From the NCBI GenBank assembly GCA_051747385.1, contig JBNJGB010000047.1:1-41831 (forward strand): a stretch of DNA of 41,831 nucleotides. The letters are read 5' to 3'. The notes under the pieces were generated by a model. The model made no database searches. It had not been told where the DNA came from and saw only the letters and a list, made by a program, of their open reading frames with translations. The translations under genes and the position numbers were made by a program. Positions 7,690 through 16,319 of this stretch are shown here, piece by piece. The stretch comes from JBNJGB01 sp051747385. GTDB lineage: Bacteria > Myxococcota_A > UBA9042 > PHBI01 > JACKFB01. Position 1 is the first letter of the stretch, and each line of letters opens with the position of its first letter.

Positions 7690-9303
7690 TCACCGCGTCG
7701 GCAGGTCGTCCGGGTCCGACCACGTCTCCCAGAGATCCTCGGGGATTCCCCCGGCCTCCGCGACGGCGCGGTACACGTCCGCCGCGACGGTCAGGGTGCG
7801 CGACAGGTCGCCCTCGAAGTCCACCTCGACGAGGCCGAAGCGCACGTCGAAGCCCCGGCCCCACTCGAAGTTGTCCAGCAGAGACCAGTGGTAGTAGCCC
7901 TCGAGGGGCACGCCCGCCTCGACGGCCTCGCTCGCCGCCCGGAGGTGTCGGAGGATGCTGTTCGCCCGCATGGCGTCGTCGTTGGCGTAGCCGTGCTCCG
8001 TGACCACGATGGGCGTGTCCGGATAGCGCGCGTGCAGGCCGCCGAGGACCTCGGCGAGGCCGTCCGGGTCGTGCTGGCGGCCGTAGATCTCGCCGTCCCC
8101 GGCGTCGTCGAACGGGAACTCGTCCGTGGGCGGTCCCGGGCAGCCCCGGTCCTTCAGGAGCCGGGTGAAGCCCTCGATGGCGACGCACGGGGTCCCGAGC
8201 AACAGCGGGTGCACCGACACCCCGACCACCGTCGTGGACGCGTAGTACTGCAGGCCGATGAGGTCCAGGGTGCCCGCCCACTCGGGGTGCTGCTCCTCGG
8301 GATCCGCGTCGAAGTCGGCGTCCAGGCGCCCCTCCGCCACGGCGTCGAGCACCAGGTGGCTGGCCACGTAGGTCGCCTGCTCGGCGGCGGCGACGTCGTC
8401 CGGGTTCTCCGGGTCCGCCGGCCGCGCGTTGCCGGTGCCCACCGTGAGGCCTACCCGCGCGGCCACGCCGTCCCCGTCCGCGTCGACCGTGTCCTCGTCG
8501 TGGACCGCGCGGTAGCACGCAGCGTGGCCCGCCATGAGGTTCCGCAGGGCGGGCAGGGAGTGGGCCTCCACCTCTTCCCAGGACCAGGCGGACAGGCCCG
8601 GCGGGAAGTCGCCGGTCACGAAGCCGCCGGTCCAGACGCCGGGGGCCTCGTTGAGGGTCCACCACTCGTCCACCCGGTCGCCGTAGACCTCGGCCATGCG
8701 CCCGCAGTACTCGGCGAACTCGTCCACGGTCCCCGGGCTGAGCCACGAGCAGAGGTCCCCCTCCGTCGGCCCGTCGGGGCAGAACGTCTCGTTGAAGGGC
8801 TCCTCCACCACGGTCAGGTCCGCCAGCCACTGGGGCTCGGTGAAGTGGTGCAGGGTGACGGACGGCCGGATTCCGCGGGCCTCCATGGCCGCGAAGACGT
8901 CCCCGTAGTGGGCGACGGCCTCCGCGTCCTCCTGGTCTCGCTCGGGCTCCACGCGCGACCACTCGATGGACATGCGGTAGGTGTCCAGGCCCATTCCGGC
9001 GAGCAGGTCCAGGTCCTCCTCGTAGCGGTTCCAGTGGTCGGCCGCCTGCCCCGAGGACTCGTCGACGAAGTCGGAGAACGCCGGCAGCGTCTCCCACCAC
9101 GTCCAGTTGTTGGTCTGGCCCCCCTCGACCTGGTGGGCGGCCGTCGCCGCGCCGAGGTGGAAACCGTCGGGCAGATCGGCCGCCAGGGTGGGGCTCGCCT
9201 CGGTGTCGTCCCCGGCGACATCCCGGCCCCCGCTGTCCGGAGCGTCCGCGTCGCCGCAGCCGACCAGACCCAGAGCCGCGAAAACCGGGATCAGTCGCTT
9301 CAT
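7690..9303 (-). CDS. family 1 glycoside hydrolase lipoprotein (beta-glucosidase-like)
   Basis: The 537-residue product starts with a lipoprotein signal (MKRLIPVFAALGLVGC, lipid-modified Cys16), then an Asp/Ala/Gly-rich linker to about residue 40, then a GH1 TIM barrel to the end. The acid/base is Glu219 in WWTLNEAPG. The expected nucleophile is Glu436 in VVTEHG, where families normally have TENG; the Asn to His change is unusual. The aglycone-side EGYYHWSLLDNFEWGRGF motif is intact. The enzyme would cleave beta-glycosides at the cell surface or in the periplasm. I chose the ATG at 9303 because the signal begins there. The gene follows the GH3 gene with a 4-nt gap, so the two are cotranscribed. 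The substrate cannot be predicted. Confidence 0.9.
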   Translation of the reverse strand: MKRLIPVFAALGLVGCGDADAPDSGGRDVAGDDTEASPTLAADLPDGFHLGAATAAHQVEGGQTNNWTWWETLPAFSDFVDESSGQAADHWNRYEEDLDLLAGMGLDTYRMSIEWSRVEPERDQEDAEAVAHYGDVFAAMEARGIRPSVTLHHFTEPQWLADLTVVEEPFNETFCPDGPTEGDLCSWLSPGTVDEFAEYCGRMAEVYGDRVDEWWTLNEAPGVWTGGFVTGDFPPGLSAWSWEEVEAHSLPALRNLMAGHAACYRAVHDEDTVDADGDGVAARVGLTVGTGNARPADPENPDDVAAAEQATYVASHLVLDAVAEGRLDADFDADPEEQHPEWAGTLDLIGLQYYASTTVVGVSVHPLLLGTPCVAIEGFTRLLKDRGCPGPPTDEFPFDDAGDGEIYGRQHDPDGLAEVLGGLHARYPDTPIVVTEHGYANDDAMRANSILRHLRAASEAVEAGVPLEGYYHWSLLDNFEWGRGFDVRFGLVEVDFEGDLSRTLTVAADVYRAVAEAGGIPEDLWETWSDPDDLPTR

Positions 9304-9307
9304 GGGC

Positions 9308-11335
9308 TCACTCTCCGTCCGGGACGCAGTCCAGGCCGTCGGGCGCCGGGTGCCAGTTGGGCTGGCACACGCAGCCGTAGTGGTCTCCCGTGTCCACGCA
9401 GGCACCGCCGCCGGCGCACGCGACGGACTCCGTCTCGCAGCGATCGACGTCGTCGCCTTCGCCGGGCCTTCCGCCCACCTCGCCGACGGAGCCCTCGCTG
9501 AGGTCGTAGAGCATGGTGCCTCCGGGCTCGGCCTCGCCGTAGAGCACCGCCGCGCCGGCCTCGACCATGGCCGAGCGGCTGCCCATGAGCGCCAGCCCCG
9601 CGGAGACGCGCCCGCGCGTCTGGAACCAGTCGAAGGGGACGCCCAGGATGACGTGCACCACCGGCACGTCGACGCTCTCCAGGAGCCACTCGACGACCTG
9701 CTGCTGCTCCAGGGAGAAGCGCCCCTGGAGCGTCCCGACGACGAGCACGTCTGCGCCCGTGTCGGCCAGGGCGTCGAGGGCGTCTTCGTAGAGCTGTCCG
9801 GGGTTCGGCGCGAGCTGCCAGGTCACGTCGGCCACGCTGGGGTCGTGGGCCCGCATGGCGTCCGCGAAGGTCTGGTCGACCGTGTTCAGCCAGCCCGATC
9901 CGGCGTCCTGGAAGAGGGTGTCCGGCCCGACGTAGAGCACCTGCTTCCCGCCGAGGGGCAGGGCGCCGCCGTCGTCGGCCAGCAGCACGGCGGCCTGCTC
10001 GCCGTGGGCGCGGGACAGGGCGGCGTCCTCGGGCCGGGCCAGGTGGTCCTCGACCTCCCCGGGCGCCACCGGGGCGCCCTCGAAGAGGCACCAGCGCTGC
10101 TTCTCGCGGAGGATGCGCTTCGTCGAGGCCTCGAACTCCGCGGTGTCCAGGCTGCCGTCGGCGAGGGCGTCCTCCACGGCGGCGTACAGCGCGTCCGCCT
10201 CGCCCGGCGGCATGGTGACGTCGAGCAGGACGTCGGCGCCGGCCTTCAGGGCCTCGAGGCCCTTCACGTCGCCGTCTTCCAGCCCGATATTCACGCCCTC
10301 CATGCCCAGGGAGTCGGTCACCACGAGGCCCTCGAAGCCCATGTCCCCCCGGAGCAGGTCCGTCGTGACGGCGCGCGAGGTGATGGCGCTGCGCTCGTCG
10401 TCGAAGGCCGTGTACTGCGCCGGGATGGTCATGACGGCGCCGACGCCGTGATCCACGGCCGCCTGAAACGGCATCAGGAGCGTCTCCTCCATCTCCTCGC
10501 GGGTGGCGTCGACGGTCACGTGGACGCGGTGGGTGTTCCCCGCGGTCAGGCCGTCGCCGGGGAAGTGCTTGCCCGTGGCCATCACCAGGTTCTGCTGGAG
10601 CCCCGCGACCGCCGCCACGCCCAGCGCCGCGTTCAGGTGCGGGCGGGGGCCGAAGGCGCGCGTGTTGAGGTTGCCGTGGTGCGTGCTGGTGAGCGTGTCG
10701 AGGACCGGCCCCAGGTCCATGTTGAAGCCGAGGGCGCGGACCTCGCGGCCCATGATGTCGAACTGCTCGAAGGCCACCTGCGGGTCCATGGTCGCGCCGA
10801 TGGGCATGGAGCCGATGGTGTCCGTCCCGCCCGTCAGGCTGTTCACGGCCGCGTTCGGCCCGCCCTCCTGGTCGAGGGCTACCCAGAGCGGCACGCCGGT
10901 CGTGGCCTGCGCCGCGGCCTGCGCGTCCGCCACGACCTCCGCCGTGGTGACCGGGTCCTCCAGCTTGATGGTCGCGGGCGGGGCCAGGAAGATCCCGCCC
11001 ACGGCGTAATCCTCCAGCATCGTGCGGGCCTCGGCGCTCACCGCCTGTCCGCTCCGCTCGATGCCGAGCATCACGTGCTGCCCGACGCGCTCCCGGAGGG
11101 TCATTCCCTCCCAGAGCGAGTCCACGGCGGCCTCGTCCACCTCGCAGAACGTCGGCTGCGGCCAGTCCCCGATCGTCGGTCCGGCGTCTGCGTCCCCGGC
11201 CGCGTCCCCGACGATGGTGTCTCCTGCGACGTCTGCGCCGCCGTCGTCGGTAGGCGATCCCGCGGAGTCGTCACACCCCGGGAACCCCGCGCCGAGAACC
11301 ATCGCCGCCACCGCCGCCATCGCTCGAAATCCCAC
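9308..11335 (-). CDS. family 3 glycoside hydrolase lipoprotein (NagZ/beta-glucosidase-like) with EGF-like tail
   Basis: The 675-residue product starts with GTG (ribosome site AGGGAG about 6 nt upstream). It has a short lipoprotein signal ending FPGC (Cys21), an Asp/Ala-rich linker to about 55, then a GH3 catalytic barrel. Residues 256-262 read KHFPGDG, where NagZ enzymes have KHFPGHG. The following His269 sits in NTH, where NagZ has DSH (the Asp-His acid/base dyad), so the Asp is Asn here. The nucleophile is Asp341 in VVTDSLGM. A C-terminal GH3 alpha/beta domain follows. Residues about 629-675 form a six-cysteine EGF-like module. It acts outside the inner membrane on a beta-linked sugar, possibly beta-N-acetylhexosaminide. 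ATG at residue 6 is an alternative start. Confidence 0.88.
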   Translation of the reverse strand: MGFRAMAAVAAMVLGAGFPGCDDSAGSPTDDGGADVAGDTIVGDAAGDADAGPTIGDWPQPTFCEVDEAAVDSLWEGMTLRERVGQHVMLGIERSGQAVSAEARTMLEDYAVGGIFLAPPATIKLEDPVTTAEVVADAQAAAQATTGVPLWVALDQEGGPNAAVNSLTGGTDTIGSMPIGATMDPQVAFEQFDIMGREVRALGFNMDLGPVLDTLTSTHHGNLNTRAFGPRPHLNAALGVAAVAGLQQNLVMATGKHFPGDGLTAGNTHRVHVTVDATREEMEETLLMPFQAAVDHGVGAVMTIPAQYTAFDDERSAITSRAVTTDLLRGDMGFEGLVVTDSLGMEGVNIGLEDGDVKGLEALKAGADVLLDVTMPPGEADALYAAVEDALADGSLDTAEFEASTKRILREKQRWCLFEGAPVAPGEVEDHLARPEDAALSRAHGEQAAVLLADDGGALPLGGKQVLYVGPDTLFQDAGSGWLNTVDQTFADAMRAHDPSVADVTWQLAPNPGQLYEDALDALADTGADVLVVGTLQGRFSLEQQQVVEWLLESVDVPVVHVILGVPFDWFQTRGRVSAGLALMGSRSAMVEAGAAVLYGEAEPGGTMLYDLSEGSVGEVGGRPGEGDDVDRCETESVACAGGGACVDTGDHYGCVCQPNWHPAPDGLDCVPDGE

Positions 11336-11444
11336 GGCTCCCTCCCTGCGTGCCGAGGCATGTTAGGGGAGGAGCGGTCCCGTCTCTACCGACCACCACC
11401 CGCGGGGCGGAACCGGGCCGCCGCGCCGAAAGGATCCGCGCCCC

Positions 11445-12866
11445 CTACGGCAGACCGGGGAACGCCGACACCCCCGAGATGATGCGCGGGCCGCTGCCGC
11501 CGTCGTCGAAGGACTCCGCCTCGGCGGACGGGAAGGACACGGCGCCGACCTCCCAGAAGTCGTGCAGGTCGAGGCCGATGTTCGGCTGCTCGAGGAGGAG
11601 CGTCTCGCCGGAGTAGACCCGGACCGTGGCGAAGACCTCGCCGACGGGGTCGAAGCCGTCGTCCGCGAAGTAGTGCACCCCGACGCGGTACGTGACGCCG
11701 CTCTCGGGGACCTCCAGGTAGATCTCCTCCTTGTCGTCCTCCTCGGTCCAGTAGGGATCGTCGTCGAAGTTCCCGGTCGACCCCCAGTCCGGGTTGCTGT
11801 TGTCGGCCCAGCAGGCCCAGGCGAGGTCGAACCACCCGTCCAGGAGGCCGTCGCCGTTCGTGTCGCCGGAGCCCGCGTCCGAGTGGACGAGGTGCAGGTT
11901 CACGTCCGCGCCGAAGATGTCGTCCGGGTCGCCGTCGCCGGGCGCGTCCCACTCGAGCACGGCGTAGAGGTCCGAGACGTCGAAGACCTCCACGCTCACG
12001 CTCGCGGTGTCCGTCCCGCCGCCCGACCCCTCGACCTCGAGCCGGATGGTCCAGACGCCCGGCGTGTCGACGACGAGCGACGGCGTGGCCAGCATCGCCG
12101 ACGGCTGGAAGGACGCGTCCGCCCCCTCGGGCCCGGTGAACGACCACCTCCATGCGGCCACCCCGCCTGGGGCGCTGCTCTCCGAGCCGTCCAGGTGGAG
12201 GACGGTGTCCGTCTCGACCTGCGCGCCCTCGGCGACGTCGATGACCGCCTTCGGCCCCGGGGGAGGCGCGGTCCCTACCCGGGCCTTGACGGGGATGTTC
12301 CGCTCCGCGGGGGCCGCGTCGGTGGTGAGCTGGACGGCGCCCTCGATCAGGCCCTGCTCGTCCCGGGGCACGGGGGCCGAGGCGTCCAGGCGCACGGTGA
12401 TGGTCGCGGACGAGCCCCCGGCGAGGATCACCATCGGGTCCTCGATCGTGAGCTGCCCGTCGTCGGAGCCGAGACCCGGGAGTCCGCTGAGATCGAGGGA
12501 GAGCATGCCCGCGCCGGAATCCGCGATCCGGACCTGCTCGATCCCGACGGCCGAAGGGCTGCACGCCTCGAGCTCGAGGGTGCGGGTGTGCTGCTCGCCC
12601 ACGGCGACCTGGCCGAAGTCGATGCTCGCCGGGGCGACGTCGAGGCAGCGCTCGATCCCCGCGTCCTCGCAGGACCCCTCCGAGCACACGAGGCCCGACT
12701 CGCAGGTCCCGCAGGAGCCTCCGCAGCCGTCGTCGCCGCACTCGCGGCCGGAGCACTCGGGCACGCACTGCTCGTCGGGATCCGCGCGATCCACGCTGAT
12801 GCATCCCCCGAGGCCGAACCCGACGCAGAGCACCGCCACCGCGACCCACGACACCCACCTGCCCAT
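11445..12866 (-). CDS. lipoprotein with Cys-rich block, ASH-like and PKD-like domains
   Basis: The 473-residue product has a lipoprotein signal ending LGGC (Cys22). A compact block at about 33-65 has nine cysteines, including ECGDDGCGGSCGTC. Residues about 75-190 look like an ASH/choice-of-anchor domain (ASIDFGQVAVGEQHTRTL). Residues about 195-290 are a PKD-like beta-sandwich (LHLDGSESSAPGG, VDTPGVWTIRLEV). The C-terminal 180 residues are acidic, with NGDG and DDDP stretches, and resemble uncharacterised domains of secreted bacterial proteins. No catalytic residues are evident, so a surface-binding role is inferred. The ATG at 12866 has GAGGAGG just upstream. It lies 109 nt before the GH3 gene on the same strand, which suggests one transcription unit with the two glycosidases. 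Confidence 0.8.
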   Translation of the reverse strand: MGRWVSWVAVAVLCVGFGLGGCISVDRADPDEQCVPECSGRECGDDGCGGSCGTCESGLVCSEGSCEDAGIERCLDVAPASIDFGQVAVGEQHTRTLELEACSPSAVGIEQVRIADSGAGMLSLDLSGLPGLGSDDGQLTIEDPMVILAGGSSATITVRLDASAPVPRDEQGLIEGAVQLTTDAAPAERNIPVKARVGTAPPPGPKAVIDVAEGAQVETDTVLHLDGSESSAPGGVAAWRWSFTGPEGADASFQPSAMLATPSLVVDTPGVWTIRLEVEGSGGGTDTASVSVEVFDVSDLYAVLEWDAPGDGDPDDIFGADVNLHLVHSDAGSGDTNGDGLLDGWFDLAWACWADNSNPDWGSTGNFDDDPYWTEEDDKEEIYLEVPESGVTYRVGVHYFADDGFDPVGEVFATVRVYSGETLLLEQPNIGLDLHDFWEVGAVSFPSAEAESFDDGGSGPRIISGVSAFPGLP

Positions 12867-12936
12867 GTCGCCTCCTCGCCTCCGATCCGGCTCAGGATGC
12901 CCACGGCCCGGGGCCAACGCAAAGGCCCGGATCGGG

Positions 12937-12942
12937 TACGCT
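12937..12942 (+). promoter_or_regulatory. -10 box of a probable leaderless promoter (menH-like gene)
   Basis: TACGCT ends exactly 6 nt before the ATG at 12949, so a transcript would begin at or next to the start codon. No Shine-Dalgarno sequence is present. The -35 region has no good match to TTGACA, so confidence is limited. Confidence 0.4.
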
Positions 12943-12948
12943 GCGGGC

Positions 12949-13758
12949 ATGGATGTCGAGACGAGAGACGGCGATCGCATCCGGGTCGACGACCGCGGCG
13001 ACGGACCCGCGACGGTGCTACTCCACGGCTTCACCGGGTCCGCCGCGGCCTGGGGCAGGTCGCTGTTGGAGCGCCTGGCCAGGGGCCGCAGGGTGCTGGC
13101 CGTGGATCTGCCCGGCCACGGTCGCAGCGCGCGTCCGGTCGATCCGGCTCGATACGCGCTGCAGCGCGTCCTGGACGACCTTGAGCGGGTCCTCGACGCG
13201 GCGGGCGCCGACCGGGCGGACTGGATCGGCTACTCCATGGGCGGCCGGCTCGCGCTGGGGGCCGCCGTCCTGCGACCGCATCGCGTCGATCGCCTCGTGC
13301 TGGAGGGGGCCTCGCCGGGCCTGGAAGACGCGGAGGAACGCGCCGCCCGGCGGGAGCGCGACGAGGCCCTGGCGCGCGACCTGGAGCGGTTCGGCATGGA
13401 GCCCTTCGTGGACCGCTGGATGGCCCTGCCGCTCTTCGCCACCCAGCGCCGCCTCCCGGCGGACGTCCTGGCGGCTGCACGCACGAGGCGGCTCGACAAC
13501 GCGCCCCCCGCGCTCGCGGCCTGCCTCCGGGGCCTCGGCACCGGCCGCCAGCCCTCCTTCTGGGACGTCCTCGACCGCGTGCAGGCGCCGACCCTGCTGC
13601 TCACGGGCGCCCTGGACGACAAGTTCCGCCGCATCGCCGACGCCATGGCCGACCGGATGCCCGACGCCCGCCGGGCCGACGTCCCCGAAGCAGGACACAC
13701 CGCCCACCTGGAGCGCCCCGACGGGTGGCTCGAGGCGATCGAGGGCTTTGTCGGCTGA
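12949..13758 (+). CDS. menH: alpha/beta hydrolase, probable SHCHC synthase
   Basis: The 269-residue alpha/beta hydrolase has LLHGFTGSAAAW, then GYSMGGRLAL with nucleophile Ser96, Asp223 in GALDDKF, and His250 in EAGHTAHLE. The GYSxGGR, GASPGL and GxxDxKF combination and the length are those of MenH, which forms 2-succinyl-6-hydroxy-2,4-cyclohexadiene-1-carboxylate in menaquinone synthesis. No other men gene lies nearby, so assignment rests on the motifs; a general esterase is the alternative. It is divergent from the Cys-rich lipoprotein gene (82 nt). The ATG has no ribosome site and a -10-like box 6 nt upstream, which suggests a leaderless mRNA. Confidence 0.8.
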   Translation: MDVETRDGDRIRVDDRGDGPATVLLHGFTGSAAAWGRSLLERLARGRRVLAVDLPGHGRSARPVDPARYALQRVLDDLERVLDAAGADRADWIGYSMGGRLALGAAVLRPHRVDRLVLEGASPGLEDAEERAARRERDEALARDLERFGMEPFVDRWMALPLFATQRRLPADVLAAARTRRLDNAPPALAACLRGLGTGRQPSFWDVLDRVQAPTLLLTGALDDKFRRIADAMADRMPDARRADVPEAGHTAHLERPDGWLEAIEGFVG

Positions 13759-13878
13759 CCTCGGCCGGCCTCACGCGGCCCGTTCGACGACCTCCCGGCA
13801 GCGGACCACCCACACCGGCTCGCGCAGGTCCCCCGCCAGCTCGGCCCCGCCAGAAGCCAGCCCGGCGCCTGCTTCCTG

Positions 13879-13907
13879 GTGACGGGAGATGCCCGCAGCT
13901 CTACACT
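13879..13907 (+). promoter_or_regulatory. promoter of the sulfotransferase gene
   Basis: GTGACG (13879-13884) and TACACT (13902-13907) are separated by 17 bp. An in-frame ATG at 13914 begins 6 nt after the -10 box and could be a leaderless start. The better-supported ATG at 13998 has its own ribosome site and would give an 84-nt leader. Confidence 0.5.
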
Positions 13908-13997
13908 CGCCGCATGAACCGGACGGCCTCGATCGCGAACGAACGGGGCCGCCGCCGACCGCCGCCTCCTGTCGCGTCGCCTTGGAAGGAACAGCCT

Positions 13998-14822
13998 ATG
14001 CGATCGCTCCGTCAGCTCGCCGTACGTCCGAAGAACCTGCTCCTGAGAGGGATGGAGGAGCTTCGCGGCGAGAAGAACTATGTCGTCACCGGCATCCCTC
14101 GCAGTGGCACCAGCCTGACGTGCACGTTGCTGAACGCCTCGGACGACAGCATCTGCTTCAACGAGACTGTGACCAATCCCGCAGCCCTCCCGAGCTACTT
14201 TCTGGGCGTGCGCCGCCGGATTGCGCGGGGACAGCCCGTCGAGAATCGGTTCGATGCGGACGGGAAGCTCACAACCGACACGCTTCGATCAGGCGGCGAG
14301 GTTCAGGCGCGGATCATCGACGGAGAGCCGGGACGGTTCACGCTTGGCGTGAAGGCGACGACGACCTTCCTCGCGGGCATCGAGTACATTGTCGAGCTCG
14401 GCTACCCCGTCATCGTACTCGTGCGCGATCCGGTCGACGCGCTCCTGAGCTGGAACAGCGACAAGGCCGCCCACACCCCGGAGCACAACCTCACGCCTCA
14501 CCAGAAGCGAACCCGCTACGCCGAGGTCAACTTTCTGTCGAGCGACAAGACGGAGATGCAGGCTCAGATCTGGGAGCACTTTGCCAGCAAGATCTGGGAG
14601 TGGCGCACCGAGCTGAATATCGTGAAATACGAGCACCTCGCCGAGTCCACCGAGGAGATCCTCGAAGGCATCGAAGCGCTCCTCGGGGTGAAGCTGCACC
14701 GGCCACTACCCGACATCCAGCTCAGGAGTGACCACTCGCGCTACGATCCCGACCTGATCGGTGCGGTTCGCCAGGCCGTCTCCCGGTACTGTCCCTCGAG
14801 ACGACACTACGGCTACGAGTAG
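13998..14822 (+). CDS. sulfotransferase family protein
   Basis: The 274-residue product has the two PAPS-binding signatures of the sulfotransferase fold: a P-loop-like TGIPRSGTSLT (31-41) for the 5'-phosphosulfate and VLVRDPVDALLSW (140-152) for the 3'-phosphate. It would transfer sulfate from PAPS to a hydroxyl of a sugar or other acceptor in the cytoplasm; the acceptor is unknown. I chose the ATG at 13998, which follows GGAAGG by 8 nt. An in-frame ATG at 13914 would add 28 mostly Pro/Arg residues. Codon use is visibly less GC-rich than in flanking genes, as in the convergent flippase, whose stop is 3 nt away. Together with the GDP-fucose synthase remnant it looks like part of a transferred polysaccharide locus. 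Confidence 0.82.
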   Translation: MRSLRQLAVRPKNLLLRGMEELRGEKNYVVTGIPRSGTSLTCTLLNASDDSICFNETVTNPAALPSYFLGVRRRIARGQPVENRFDADGKLTTDTLRSGGEVQARIIDGEPGRFTLGVKATTTFLAGIEYIVELGYPVIVLVRDPVDALLSWNSDKAAHTPEHNLTPHQKRTRYAEVNFLSSDKTEMQAQIWEHFASKIWEWRTELNIVKYEHLAESTEEILEGIEALLGVKLHRPLPDIQLRSDHSRYDPDLIGAVRQAVSRYCPSRRHYGYE

Positions 14823-14825
14823 TCG

Positions 14826-16319
14826 CTAGGACGAGCCCCCACGCACCTGGCTCGCTACCAGTTCATAGAGATCCAGCAGGGCGGCGCGCGATCGTGGCAG
14901 GCCCAACGAGCACGCGAGCGCCGTCACCGCGCACACTGCCAATGAAGCGGTGAACTCCACGAGAGGCGTCGCCTCGAAGTAGGAGCGAAACACCATCGAG
15001 GCAGCGAAGGTGGCGAGGCCCACGAACACGAAGGGCATCGCGAACCGAAGGATGCCCCCCGCCGAGATGGGGCCGCTCCGGTTTGCCATCCACAGGTTGA
15101 TCGGTAGCAGCACGAAGATGCCCACCGAGACGTAGGAGATCGCGACGCCCAACGCGCCCCAGTAGAGGCCGAGGGAAAACGCCAGGATGTTGATGGGGGT
15201 CGAGATCCAGAGGCTGAAGACGCGGGCCTCGCGGGTGCGGTTCTGTGAGACGTAGATCCACCCCGACGTCTTCCCGATCGGCTGATAGGCCAGGCCGACC
15301 GACAGGACCATGAATATGGGCGCCACGCCCGCCCAGCGCTGCCCCAGCAGCAGCTCGACGACGAGATCGGCGTTCGCCGCGAGTATGGCGCTGGCAGGCA
15401 CCATGATGAGGAGGACCTTCTCCAGGATTCGATAGAACGCCCGCCGGTAGGACTCGGCCTCGCCATGCAGGCGACTCAGCGCGGGGACAGCCACCGAACC
15501 AACCGGCCCCCACACACCGTCCATGGGATACCGGAATAGCGCGTAGGCGCGGTTGTACAAGCCCAGGGGAGCCGACCCGACGAACCGACCGATGAGGATG
15601 TCGTCGGCGTTCCGATTGATGTACGAGGCCAGGTTCGAGAACGTCATATTGGCGCCGAACGACAACATCGACTTCACGTCGTCCGTCCAGGTCAGCCCGC
15701 TCGGGCGCCAGGAGCAGGCCCCCCACATGAAGAAGACGAACGCAACCTGCCCCACGAGCGGGCCGATGACGATGGCCCAGTATTCCCAGCCGTAGAATGC
15801 CGCGATGATGGCGGCGCCCTGGCCGACCAGCATGTGGATGATGGTGCCCAATGCCAGGTTGCGAAACATCATGTTTCGCTGGAGCAGGGCGGCATGCTGG
15901 TTGCCGAGTGCCGAGATGAAGAACGCGAGGGAGGCGACAGCGACGACCGAGAAGATGCGGCTGTCATCGTAGAACCAGGCGGCCACCGGAGCGACCGCCA
16001 GACAGATGAGGATCAGGGCGACGGAAAAGGCGAGGTTCAGCCAGAACAACGAGCTCGCCTGCTCCGACGTCAGCTCCTTGCGCTGAATGATCGCTTCGGT
16101 GAGCCCGAGGTTGCTGAAAATCCCGATGAATCCCACGGCGCTGAGCGCCATCGCCTTCAGGCCATAATCCTCCGGCGCCAGGAGGCGCGCGAGGATGGCC
16201 GTCGAGCCGAGCCCTGTCACCGTCGTGACGGCCTTCGCGGCGATCTGGACAGCGCCGCCCCCCACAGACTTCGACTTCAGTCCCTTCTTGACGCTCTCCG
16301 AGTCGAAGTAATCCGTCAT
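14826..16319 (-). CDS. Wzx/MviN-type polysaccharide flippase
   Basis: The 497-residue integral membrane protein of the MOP superfamily resembles WzxC. It has about 12-14 hydrophobic segments, an N-terminal basic and amphipathic start (VKKGLKSKSVGGGAVQIAAK) and the conserved ILARLLAPEDYGLKAMA, SNLGLTEAIIQRKELTSEQ and NRNADDILIGRFVG regions. It would flip lipid-linked oligosaccharide units across the inner membrane. I chose the ATG at 16319 (MTDYFDSESV) because homology begins there. The same reading frame is open upstream through the tail of a GDP-fucose synthase remnant, so a longer fusion product is possible. Base composition is lower in GC than the surroundings, a sign of transfer. No Wzy, Wzz or glycosyltransferase is nearby. 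Confidence 0.87.
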   Translation of the reverse strand: MTDYFDSESVKKGLKSKSVGGGAVQIAAKAVTTVTGLGSTAILARLLAPEDYGLKAMALSAVGFIGIFSNLGLTEAIIQRKELTSEQASSLFWLNLAFSVALILICLAVAPVAAWFYDDSRIFSVVAVASLAFFISALGNQHAALLQRNMMFRNLALGTIIHMLVGQGAAIIAAFYGWEYWAIVIGPLVGQVAFVFFMWGACSWRPSGLTWTDDVKSMLSFGANMTFSNLASYINRNADDILIGRFVGSAPLGLYNRAYALFRYPMDGVWGPVGSVAVPALSRLHGEAESYRRAFYRILEKVLLIMVPASAILAANADLVVELLLGQRWAGVAPIFMVLSVGLAYQPIGKTSGWIYVSQNRTREARVFSLWISTPINILAFSLGLYWGALGVAISYVSVGIFVLLPINLWMANRSGPISAGGILRFAMPFVFVGLATFAASMVFRSYFEATPLVEFTASLAVCAVTALACSLGLPRSRAALLDLYELVASQVRGGSS

